Shown in pieces: positions 52,728 to 59,990 of a stretch of DNA of 64,000 nucleotides (position 1 is the stretch's first letter; every line of letters begins with the position of its first letter). The notes beneath the pieces were generated by a model, which was given only the letters and a program-made list of their open reading frames with translations, had not been told where the DNA came from and ran no database searches. The stretch covers positions 1-64,000 of the forward strand of contig CAMORK010000004.1 in NCBI GenBank assembly GCA_946623755.1. Reading direction: 5' to 3'. The position numbers and the translations under genes were made by a program. This DNA is from an uncultured Butyrivibrio sp. (GTDB taxonomy: Bacteria; Bacillota; Clostridia; Lachnospirales; Lachnospiraceae).

Positions 52728-52768
52728 TATAATAAATAAGTGTATTATCATCTCAAATTCTTTGAGAT
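52728..52768 (+). promoter_or_regulatory. rnf leader: -10 element and hairpin
   Basis: TATAAT lies at 52728-52733. TTGACA at 52693-52698 is 29 bases away, too far to be its -35, so the promoter is not settled. ATCTCAAA (52750-52757), loop TTC, TTTGAGAT (52761-52768) is a perfect 8-bp stem in the leader, about 16 bases before the AGGAGG-like site of rnfC. Confidence 0.55.
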
Positions 52769-52799
52769 AAGATTTCTAAAATCGGAGGAAGGTAGGAAA

Positions 52800-54116
52800 A
52801 TGGCAAGAGGTACTTTTACGGGGGGAATACACCCTTATGAAGGTAAAGAACTTTCTAAGGATAAACCCATCAAATCAGTAATGCCTAAAGGGGATCTGGT
52901 ATATCCTGTATCCCAGCACATTGGTGCGCCTGCGAAGCCTATCGTTCAGGTTGGTGACCATGTTCTCACAGGGCAGATGATTGCCGAGGCAGGTGGTTTT
53001 GTCTCAGCGCCGATCTTTGCAACTGTATCGGGAACGGTTAAGGCCATCGAACCCAGAAGACTGGCAACCGGTGCTATGTGTACCAGTATCATCGTAGAAA
53101 ACGATGGTCAATATGAAGAAGTGGAGTTTAAGCCGGCAAAGCCCTACGAGGAGATGACTCCTCAGGACAAGATCGAAGCTGTGAGAGCAGCAGGCGTTGT
53201 CGGAATGGGAGGAGCAGGATTTCCTACTGCTGTCAAATTTGCTCCAAAAGAGCCGGACAAGATCGACTATGTTATCGCTAACTGTTCAGAATGTGAGCCT
53301 TATCTTACATCTGACTACAGAAGGATGATCGAGGAGCCCGAGCTTCTTTTAGAAGGTCTTAAGATTGCTGTAAGTATCTTCCCTAATGCGAGAGGTATTC
53401 TTGCAATCGAGGATAACAAGCCCGATGCAATCGCCAAATTCAAAGAATTAACCAAAGACGAGGACAAGATAAGCGTTAAAGCCGTTAGGACCAAGTATCC
53501 TGAAGGCGCTGAACGTATGCTTATTTATGCCTGCACCGGAAGAGAGATCAATTCTTCAATGCTTCCTGCTGATGCCGGATGCATTGTTGATAACGTTGAT
53601 ACTCTCTGCGCCGTATGCAGAGCTGTAAAAGAGGGCAGACCTCTTATGGAGAGGATAGTAACCATTACCGGTGATGCTGTTGCTGAGCCCCAGAACTATA
53701 AAGTCAGGATCGGAACCAATTACCGTGAGCTCTTAGAGGACGCCGGTGGATTCAAGACTGAGCCTGCCAAGATCATATCGGGCGGACCTATGATGGGATT
53801 TGCCATCTTTGATCTTGATGTTCCCACAACCAAGACTGCTTCAGCTTTAACCTGCCTTACCAAGGATGAGGTTGCTGCGATGGAGCCATCTGCATGCATC
53901 AACTGCGCACGGTGCGTTGAGGTATGTCCTGAGAGACTGGTTCCCAAGAACCTTGCAGATGCGGTAGAACACAACGATGAGAAGGCATTCCTCAATATGT
54001 ACGGAATGGAATGCTGCGAGTGCGGATGCTGTAGTTATATTTGCCCGGCAAGACGTCAGCTTACACAGTTGATAAAGGGCATGAGAAAGATCCAGCTCGG
54101 CAAGAGAAAGAAGTAA
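52800..54116 (+). CDS. rnfC: Rnf complex subunit C
   Basis: A 438-aa peripheral subunit, the NADH-side flavoprotein and Fe-S carrier of the ferredoxin:NAD oxidoreductase. GVVGMGGAGFPTAVKF is the nucleotide loop shared with NuoF, and two [4Fe-4S] motifs are at about 365 (CINCARCVEVCP) and 404 (CCECGCCSYICP). I start at the ATG at 52800 with GGAGGAAGG upstream; a longer frame to 52740 overlaps the leader hairpin. It opens the order C-D-G-E-A-B, the usual one in Clostridia. Confidence 0.95.
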   Translation: MARGTFTGGIHPYEGKELSKDKPIKSVMPKGDLVYPVSQHIGAPAKPIVQVGDHVLTGQMIAEAGGFVSAPIFATVSGTVKAIEPRRLATGAMCTSIIVENDGQYEEVEFKPAKPYEEMTPQDKIEAVRAAGVVGMGGAGFPTAVKFAPKEPDKIDYVIANCSECEPYLTSDYRRMIEEPELLLEGLKIAVSIFPNARGILAIEDNKPDAIAKFKELTKDEDKISVKAVRTKYPEGAERMLIYACTGREINSSMLPADAGCIVDNVDTLCAVCRAVKEGRPLMERIVTITGDAVAEPQNYKVRIGTNYRELLEDAGGFKTEPAKIISGGPMMGFAIFDLDVPTTKTASALTCLTKDEVAAMEPSACINCARCVEVCPERLVPKNLADAVEHNDEKAFLNMYGMECCECGCCSYICPARRQLTQLIKGMRKIQLGKRKK

Positions 54117-54129
54117 GGGGGACATTTGA

Positions 54130-55080
54130 ATGAGCGATTTAAGAAGAGTGTCATCCAATCCGCATGTTAGGAGCAAGACCACAACATCCAATATCATGAT
54201 GTGGGTAGTTATCGCACTTCTTCCTACAACAGGTTTTGGTATTTACAACTTCGGACTGAATGCACTTATCATTGTTTTATTATCTGTGGCTTCTGCAGTA
54301 CTTGCGGAGTTCCTTTATGAGAAGGCACTGAAAAAGCCTATAACAATAGGAGATTTTTCAGCGGTGGTAACAGGTCTTTTACTGGGCCTTAATCTTCCTT
54401 CAACTGTGCCGTGGTGGATACCGGTTCTCGGAAGTGTCTTCGCCATCATTATGGTCAAGCAGATCTTCGGCGGACTTGGACAGAACTTCATGAACCCGGC
54501 TCTGGGCGGAAGATGTTTCCTTGTAATTTCCTTCCCTGCCATCATGACAAACTTCATTACCAATACATACACTGGTGCAACACCCCTTCAGAATCTCAAG
54601 AACGGTGTGGAGCCCGTTGTCATGGACATGATCATTGGTAGAACAGCCGGAACGATCGGTGAGACATCAATGCTTTGTATCGTGATCGGTGCAATGATTC
54701 TTTTTGCTGTAGGTGTAATTGATTATGTTATCCCATTTACCTACATCATTACATTTTCACTGTTCGTAGTTCTCTTTGGGGGATATGGCTTCAATTTTGC
54801 ATATCTTTCTGCACACCTTGCAGGTGGCGGCCTTATGCTCGGTGCTTTCTTCATGGCTACCGATTATGTCACATGCCCTATCACCCCTAAGGGAAAGGTT
54901 ATTTATGGCGTTATATTAGGACTTCTTACAGGTATCTTCCGTATATTCGGAGCAAATGCAGAGGGCGTTTCTTTTGCCATCGTAATTTCAAACCTGCTTG
55001 TTCCGCTCATTGAGAAGTACACAATTCCGAGAGCCTTCGGTATCAAGAAAACAGCAAAGAAGGAGGCGAAAAAAGCATGA
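54130..55080 (+). CDS. rnfD: Rnf complex subunit D
   Basis: A 316-aa membrane subunit with about nine helices. TGATPLQNLK (near 147-156) holds the Thr that carries covalent FMN. SSNPHVRSKTTTSNIM at the N-terminus is typical. AAGGGGG lies upstream. The stop overlaps the rnfG start by 4 bases. Confidence 0.95.
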   Translation: MSDLRRVSSNPHVRSKTTTSNIMMWVVIALLPTTGFGIYNFGLNALIIVLLSVASAVLAEFLYEKALKKPITIGDFSAVVTGLLLGLNLPSTVPWWIPVLGSVFAIIMVKQIFGGLGQNFMNPALGGRCFLVISFPAIMTNFITNTYTGATPLQNLKNGVEPVVMDMIIGRTAGTIGETSMLCIVIGAMILFAVGVIDYVIPFTYIITFSLFVVLFGGYGFNFAYLSAHLAGGGLMLGAFFMATDYVTCPITPKGKVIYGVILGLLTGIFRIFGANAEGVSFAIVISNLLVPLIEKYTIPRAFGIKKTAKKEAKKA

Positions 55081-55685
55081 ATGACACAAAATCAATGATC
55101 AAAAATGCGCTTATCCTTTTTGCTATAACATTAGTTGCAGGTGTTCTTTTAGGTCTTGTATATCAGGTTACCAAAGACCCTATCGCATATCAGGAGAAGC
55201 TCGCACAGGATAAAGCTAATCAGTCTGTATTTGCAGCAGCAGCTACCTTTGAGGATGTGGCTCTTGACGATGCTGCAGCTGCTGAGGTCGCATCCGGCTT
55301 TACGGGTGTGACAATTGAGAGTGTAAAAGAGGCCAAGGATTCCTCCGGAAACGGACTTGGATATGTTATCCAGGTTAAGTCCAAGGGTTATGGCGATTTC
55401 ATCACTTATACAGTTGGTATCACGAATGATGCTAACGTAAATGGTATCTCCATCATCAAGATTGCAGAGACACCCGGACTTGGAATGAATGCTGAGAAGG
55501 TCATCGTTCCGCAGTTTGTAGACAGAGCAGCTACAGCTTTTTCAGTTGTTAAGAGTGGCCAGCTCACTGATGCAAACACTCAGATCGAGGCAATATCCGG
55601 CGCCACCATTACATCTAAAGCTGTTACAAACGGCGTTAATGGTGCAATTTCATATTTTGAAAAAGTATTGAAAGGAGGACAGTGA
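55077..55685 (+). CDS. rnfG: Rnf complex subunit G
   Basis: A 202-aa subunit with one N-terminal helix (about 8-28) and an extracytoplasmic FMN-binding domain. SGATITSKAV (near 174) is the covalent-FMN motif with its Thr, and TPGLGMNAE the second conserved block. It overlaps rnfD and rnfE starts, so the operon is translationally tied. Confidence 0.94.
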   Translation: MNDTKSMIKNALILFAITLVAGVLLGLVYQVTKDPIAYQEKLAQDKANQSVFAAAATFEDVALDDAAAAEVASGFTGVTIESVKEAKDSSGNGLGYVIQVKSKGYGDFITYTVGITNDANVNGISIIKIAETPGLGMNAEKVIVPQFVDRAATAFSVVKSGQLTDANTQIEAISGATITSKAVTNGVNGAISYFEKVLKGGQ

Positions 55686-55690
55686 TAAGC

Positions 55691-56470
55691 ATGGAAGCAA
55701 AAAAAGGCGCTTTAGGCTTTAAACAGAACACTCCTGCCGAGAGATTTTTTAACGGACTTGTTGTTGAGAATCCTACACTGGTCCTTATGATTGGTATGTG
55801 TCCCACGCTTGCTGTTACATCATCGGCAATAAACGGAATCGGTATGGGACTTGCAACTACATTTGTACTTGCACTCAGTAATGCGGTTATTTCGGCACTG
55901 AGGAAGACAATTCCTTCTACAGTCAGAATTCCTTCCTTCATCGTAGTTATAGCTTCTTTCGTAACACTTGTTGAGCTTCTTATGAAAGCTTATGTTCCGG
56001 CTCTCAATGCGGCGCTTGGAGTTTACATTCCTCTTATCGTTGTTAACTGTATCATCTTCGGAAGAGCGGAAGCATATGCAAGCAAGAACGGTATTGTTCC
56101 GGCATTCTTTGACGGAATCGGTATGGGAATAGGATTTACCTGTGCCATCACATGCATCGGTCTTGTGAGAGAGTTCATCGGTGGCGGAACAGCCTTTGAT
56201 GTTCAGATCCTCGGAGAGGGAACAGTGGTACCGGGAGCTGTTGGTCAGTTCCTTTCACAGTATCAGCCTGTAAGTATCTTTATCCAGCAGGCCGGAGCAT
56301 TCTTTGTTCTTGCATTCCTTATTGCGATAATGAACAAGATCAAGATGAACATGGCTGCCAAGGGAAAAGACACATCGAAGTTTGGCCAGGGCTGCTGCTC
56401 ATCAGCAGAAGAAGCTGCAGCAGACAAGATCATGGCTGAAAAGTCAGCAGGAAAGGAGGCTAAAGGATAA
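55691..56470 (+). CDS. rnfE: Rnf complex subunit E
   Basis: A 259-aa membrane subunit with six helices. NPTLVLMIGMCPTLAVTSS is the family start, and the Cys in MCP is expected to hold an Fe-S centre with RnfA. Start choice is open: AAAGGAGG ends 12 bases before the ATG at 55691 and only 3 before the GTG at 55682, which overlaps the rnfG stop. The C-terminal tail with GQGCCSS is longer than usual. rnfA starts on its stop codon (TAATG). Confidence 0.92.
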   Translation: MEAKKGALGFKQNTPAERFFNGLVVENPTLVLMIGMCPTLAVTSSAINGIGMGLATTFVLALSNAVISALRKTIPSTVRIPSFIVVIASFVTLVELLMKAYVPALNAALGVYIPLIVVNCIIFGRAEAYASKNGIVPAFFDGIGMGIGFTCAITCIGLVREFIGGGTAFDVQILGEGTVVPGAVGQFLSQYQPVSIFIQQAGAFFVLAFLIAIMNKIKMNMAAKGKDTSKFGQGCCSSAEEAAADKIMAEKSAGKEAKG

Positions 56471-57057
56471 TGGCAGAAACTATTCTTAGTCTTGTGGGGC
56501 TCATGATATCAGCTTCACTCGTTAACAACGTAGTACTTAGCCAGTTCCTGGGACTTTGTCCTTTCCTTGGTGTTTCCAAGAAAACAGACACAGCTCTTGG
56601 AATGGGAGCAGCGTGTATCTTCGTAATCACCATGGCTTCACTGGTTTGTAGCATAATTTATAAGTTCATACTTGCACCTTTAGATATTTCATACCTTAAG
56701 ACCATCGTATTTATCCTTGTTATCGCGATGCTTGTACAGTTTGTTGAGATGATCCTTAAGAAATTCGTGGTTTCGTTGTATCAGGCACTTGGTGTATACC
56801 TTCCTCTTATTACAACCAACTGCGCAGTTCTCGGTGTGGCACTCAACAACGTAACAGATGGATATTCAATCCTTCAGAGCACAGTTTGCGGATTCGCAAC
56901 TGCAGTTGGATTTACAATTTCCATCGTTATTCTCGCCGGACTTCGTGAGAAGATGGAGTACAACGATATTCCCGCACCTTTCAAGGGAATGCCTCTTGTG
57001 CTTCTTACATCAGGACTTATGGCAATAGCATTTACAGGATTTAGCGCACTCAAATAA
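56470..57057 (+). CDS. rnfA: Rnf complex subunit A
   Basis: A 195-aa membrane subunit with six helices, inverted relative to RnfE. NNVVLSQFLGLCPFLGVSKK at the start and TTNCAVLGVAL in the middle carry the conserved Cys residues that bind the membrane Fe-S centre. Its start overlaps the rnfE stop by one base. Confidence 0.95.
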   Translation: MAETILSLVGLMISASLVNNVVLSQFLGLCPFLGVSKKTDTALGMGAACIFVITMASLVCSIIYKFILAPLDISYLKTIVFILVIAMLVQFVEMILKKFVVSLYQALGVYLPLITTNCAVLGVALNNVTDGYSILQSTVCGFATAVGFTISIVILAGLREKMEYNDIPAPFKGMPLVLLTSGLMAIAFTGFSALK

Positions 57058-57074
57058 AACAAGGAGATTAGACT

Positions 57075-57869
57075 ATGGTAACAGGAATAATCATTGCGAC
57101 TTTGGTAGTTGCCGGTGCCGGAATCATAATCGGATTGATCCTGGGTGTGGCAGACCTGAAGCTGCATGTTGATGTAGATGAAAAAGAAGCAGCAATCTTA
57201 GAGGCTCTTCCTGGTAACAACTGTGGCGGTTGCGGATTCCCGGGATGCAGCGGATGTGCTGCAGCAATTGCCAAGGGAGAGGCAGCAGTTAACCAGTGCC
57301 CTGTCGGAGGAGCACCGGTAGCTGAAATTATCTCAGGGATCATGGGCGTAGAAGCCGGAGATTCTACCAGGATGGTGGCTTATGTTCACTGTCAGGGTGA
57401 TTGCGACAAGGCTAAGAGCCAGTATGAGTACAACGGAGAGGCTGATTGCAGACTGCAGACACAGCTTCCCGGAGGCGGTTCCAAGACATGTACATACGGA
57501 TGCCTGGGCGGCGGAAGCTGCGTCTCTGTATGTCAGTTTGATGCCATCCACGTAGTTAACGGTGTGGCAGTGGTTGATAAGGACGAGTGTAAGGCATGTG
57601 GCAAATGTATCGATATTTGCCCGCGTCACCTCATTGATCTTATTCCGTATGATGCAACATGTGTCGTATCCTGCAAGTCTCAGGATATGGGCAAACTTGT
57701 TAATCAGTACTGCAGTATCGGATGTATTGCATGTCATATCTGTGAAAAGAATTGCCCGGCCGGTGCTATCACGGTTGAGAATAATGTAGCTCATATAGAT
57801 CAGGAGAAATGTACACACTGCGGAACATGCGTACAGAAATGTCCGAAGAAGGCAATTAAAAATGTGTAA
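57075..57869 (+). CDS. rnfB: Rnf complex subunit B
   Basis: A 264-aa ferredoxin-facing subunit. One N-terminal helix (about 4-26), then CGGCGFPGCSGC (near 49) for the first cluster, and further on CTYGCLGGGSCVSVC, CKACGKCIDICP (near 172), CIACHICEKNCP (near 217) and CTHCGTCVQKCP (near 246). The number of clusters fits the long clostridial RnfB. CAAGGAGA before the ATG. The last codons lie in the terminator stem. Confidence 0.95.
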   Translation: MVTGIIIATLVVAGAGIIIGLILGVADLKLHVDVDEKEAAILEALPGNNCGGCGFPGCSGCAAAIAKGEAAVNQCPVGGAPVAEIISGIMGVEAGDSTRMVAYVHCQGDCDKAKSQYEYNGEADCRLQTQLPGGGSKTCTYGCLGGGSCVSVCQFDAIHVVNGVAVVDKDECKACGKCIDICPRHLIDLIPYDATCVVSCKSQDMGKLVNQYCSIGCIACHICEKNCPAGAITVENNVAHIDQEKCTHCGTCVQKCPKKAIKNV

Positions 57870-57893
57870 TTTTTGTGAATTTATACATTTTTT
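57858..57893 (+). terminator. AT-rich terminator at the end of rnfB
   Basis: AAAAATGTGTAA (57858-57869) pairs with TTATACATTTTT (57881-57892), 12 pairs with one G-T. The 5' arm includes the stop codon. The T run is in the 3' arm. Confidence 0.65.
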
Positions 57894-57989
57894 ATAAAAT
57901 TATCAAAAATATTTAATATTATGATTGTTCTTATGATGGGTGATTCATAAAATAGATTATGACAGTATATTTTGACGAGGAGAGTTTGT

Positions 57990-58208
57990 ATGAATCAGAT
58001 ACCGCAGAACAATGTAAATAATAACGGGACTTTCATAGTAAAAATAGATCGCTGTAATAATAATACATGGCAGGGGGAAGTTGTCTGGGCCGAAGAGAAC
58101 AAAAAAGAGAGGTTCAGAAGTTCACTTGAGCTTATCAGACTCATGGACGAAGCCATGAAATATTCGCAGGGCGAGCAGGGAGAATATCAGCATTTTAATA
58201 TAGGCTGA
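57990..58208 (+). CDS. Small hypothetical protein, 72 aa
   Basis: A short acidic-to-neutral protein with a core of form TFIVKIDRCNNNTWQGEVVW then FRSSLELIRLMDEAM. I recall this Trp-Gln-Gly and FRS-LEL layout in many uncharacterised Clostridia proteins, but I cannot name a function. I start at the ATG at 57990, 8 bases after GAGGAG. A TTG 18 bases earlier falls before that site. It is monocistronic in look, behind the rnf terminator. Confidence 0.75.
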   Translation: MNQIPQNNVNNNGTFIVKIDRCNNNTWQGEVVWAEENKKERFRSSLELIRLMDEAMKYSQGEQGEYQHFNIG

Positions 58209-58252
58209 TACAGATCTTGCAGCATTACAACAGAATTTGAGATATAATAATA

Positions 58253-58286
58253 ATATCCTCGCGGAGCAGATGCTCTGCGGGGATAT
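58253..58286 (+). promoter_or_regulatory. Strong leader hairpin before the DUF4230 gene
   Basis: A 16-bp stem with two G-T pairs, 58253-58268 with 58271-58286, around a GA turn. ATATCC and GGATAT close it. No T run follows, so it is more likely a leader or processing hairpin than a terminator. TATAAT at 58243-58248 just before it may be the -10 of this transcript. Confidence 0.65.
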
Positions 58287-58310
58287 ATTAGAATTAAGGG
58301 GAGTGGGATC

Positions 58311-58988
58311 ATGAAGAATATAAAAAACCCAAAAGATGTGTTTTATATTTCAGTTATTACACTTGCACTTGTTGTGGCCATAATTTTATGCGTTAAATAC
58401 AGCAGGGATATGGCCGGCAGACAGACTGCCGGGTCAGCTGCTCCGTCCCTTGCTCCCAAGGAGGAGAAAGTCCTTGTTACAATGAATGTTGAAACCATCG
58501 AGGATGGTCTTGAAAATATGGGTGTACTGGTTACTCAGGAGTATTACTTTACACAGGTAGAGACCTACACCAAGGAAAAGAAAATTTTAAACTTCATTAA
58601 TTCCGAATCCGGATTTACCTACAGCTATGATGGCAAGGTAACAGCGGGAATCGATTTTGGCAAGGTTACCGTGACCAAGGATGAGGAGAACAAAACTCTT
58701 AAAGTCGAGATTCCGTATTCCGAGCTTCAATCAACAGATATAGACAGGGATAGTTTTCGGATATTTTCGGAAAAAGAGTCTTTGTGGAATTCGCTTAATA
58801 TGGAAGATTACAACATGTCCATGGCAGAGTTTGAAGAAACTGCAGAGAGAAAAGCTATTGATAGCGGAATCCTCGAGAGATCCAACGAGCAGGCAAAAGA
58901 GCTGATAAAGAATTTCATAACGAATATGCCGGGGACAGATGAATATACTATAGAATTCGAGCAAAGGAGTAACCCGTATGAGTCTTAA
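58311..58988 (+). CDS. DUF4230-like membrane-anchored protein
   Basis: A 225-aa protein with one N-terminal helix (about 12-30) and an outside domain that resembles DUF4230 (MGVLVTQEYYFTQVE, then SYDGKVTAGIDFGKVTV and IPYSEL). The family has no proven function. It overlaps the next gene by 11 bases, so the two are expressed together. AAGGGGAGTGG is the binding site. Confidence 0.75.
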   Translation: MKNIKNPKDVFYISVITLALVVAIILCVKYSRDMAGRQTAGSAAPSLAPKEEKVLVTMNVETIEDGLENMGVLVTQEYYFTQVETYTKEKKILNFINSESGFTYSYDGKVTAGIDFGKVTVTKDEENKTLKVEIPYSELQSTDIDRDSFRIFSEKESLWNSLNMEDYNMSMAEFEETAERKAIDSGILERSNEQAKELIKNFITNMPGTDEYTIEFEQRSNPYES

Positions 58989-59703
58989 AAAGTATGCTTT
59001 GGTGGCGATACTGCTTCTTGCAGCCGTTATTTCTTTTACCGTAATAGCACCCTGGGCGGCGGATCCTGCCCATCACGTTTCCTCCATAGAAAAAACAGAA
59101 TACAAGATTTCAACGGTTATGACGCTCTCAGGCGGAGCAGCCGGCACATCAGCTACACTGTCAATTCTTCCGGGAGATATGTGTACGCCTCTTGCTGAGC
59201 AGCTTGCAGAGCTTGCCAAGTATTTTCTCCTTATATTGAGTGCTCTGTATCTTGAGAAATTCATGATAACCATAACGGGGTACATCACATTTTCTGTGCT
59301 GATCCCGCTTGCACTTGTAATGGTTGCGGCAGTGATCATAAGCGGCAATAAGAAGTTCTTATCCGTTGCAGGCAAAATCGCGATTATCGGTTTTATAATT
59401 TACCTCATTGTTCCTGCCAGCGTGATACTGTCCGATAAGATCTATCAAACTCAGGAGGATACTGTATCTCAGGCAATCGAAGAGTATAATAATCTTGATG
59501 TCTCGGGGGATTCTGATTCGGGTATCATCGGAGAGATAACAACCATCACAACCAGCACCATCGACAAGGTGACGGAATTTATCAGCAGCTTAATGGAATC
59601 TCTTGCGGTAATGATCGTCACAGCATGCGTGGTTCCGGTGCTCGTGTTTGTTTTCCTTGTCTGGATCATGAAGGTCATGTTTTCCCCGGGAGGGAATTTA
59701 TAA
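58978..59703 (+). CDS. Integral membrane protein paired with the DUF4230 protein
   Basis: A 241-aa protein with about five hydrophobic segments: a likely signal-anchor at 5-25, a pair at about 80-120, one near 125-147 and one near the end (about 205-233). Residues 25-70 and 145-190 are predicted to be outside. I do not recognise it. The start at 58978 has AAAGGAG 7 bases upstream and lies inside the previous gene. A terminator follows, so this is a two-gene unit. Confidence 0.7.
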   Translation: MSLKKYALVAILLLAAVISFTVIAPWAADPAHHVSSIEKTEYKISTVMTLSGGAAGTSATLSILPGDMCTPLAEQLAELAKYFLLILSALYLEKFMITITGYITFSVLIPLALVMVAAVIISGNKKFLSVAGKIAIIGFIIYLIVPASVILSDKIYQTQEDTVSQAIEEYNNLDVSGDSDSGIIGEITTITTSTIDKVTEFISSLMESLAVMIVTACVVPVLVFVFLVWIMKVMFSPGGNL

Positions 59704-59717
59704 AGTTAACAGCGATA

Positions 59718-59747
59718 AGGGCGGATCGAAAGATCCGCTCTTTTTTT
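59718..59747 (+). terminator. Rho-independent terminator with GAAA tetraloop
   Basis: GCGGATC (59721-59727), GAAA loop, GATCCGC (59732-59738), flanked by three further pairs, then seven T. Confidence 0.93.
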
Positions 59748-59990
59748 GCCTAAAGTACACAATGTGAAAAAAATTATCCTCGGAGAGCCGCATGTTTACT
59801 GAGTAAATCACAAACCAACATAGAAAATACAAAAATAATATAAATTATGATGATATGTATGATGGGGCATATTGTAGAATTCTTTAGGTTGACAAAAGAA
59901 ATCAAGGAACGCCCGTATGAGCCTTGGCTTTCTAATGCAAGATTTTAGTGTGTTTGATTATTAAAAAGGGAAGGAAAGAAACAAAGAGTT
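59748..59990 (+). other. Long leader before the large secreted protein
   Basis: A 243-base AT-rich gap. It holds a palindrome TTTACT-G-AGTAAA (59795-59807), a TAGAAT (59875-59880), a TTGACA (59889-59894) with no fitting -10, and a stem CAAGG (59903-59907)/CCTTG (59922-59926) around 14 bases. None makes a full promoter. GGGAAGGA before the start at 59991 is the binding site. No known riboswitch pattern was recognised. Confidence 0.5.

Noticed and set aside
52693-52733. TTGACA and TATAAT as one rnf promoter
   Set aside because: Spacer of 29 bases is far outside the 16-18 range.
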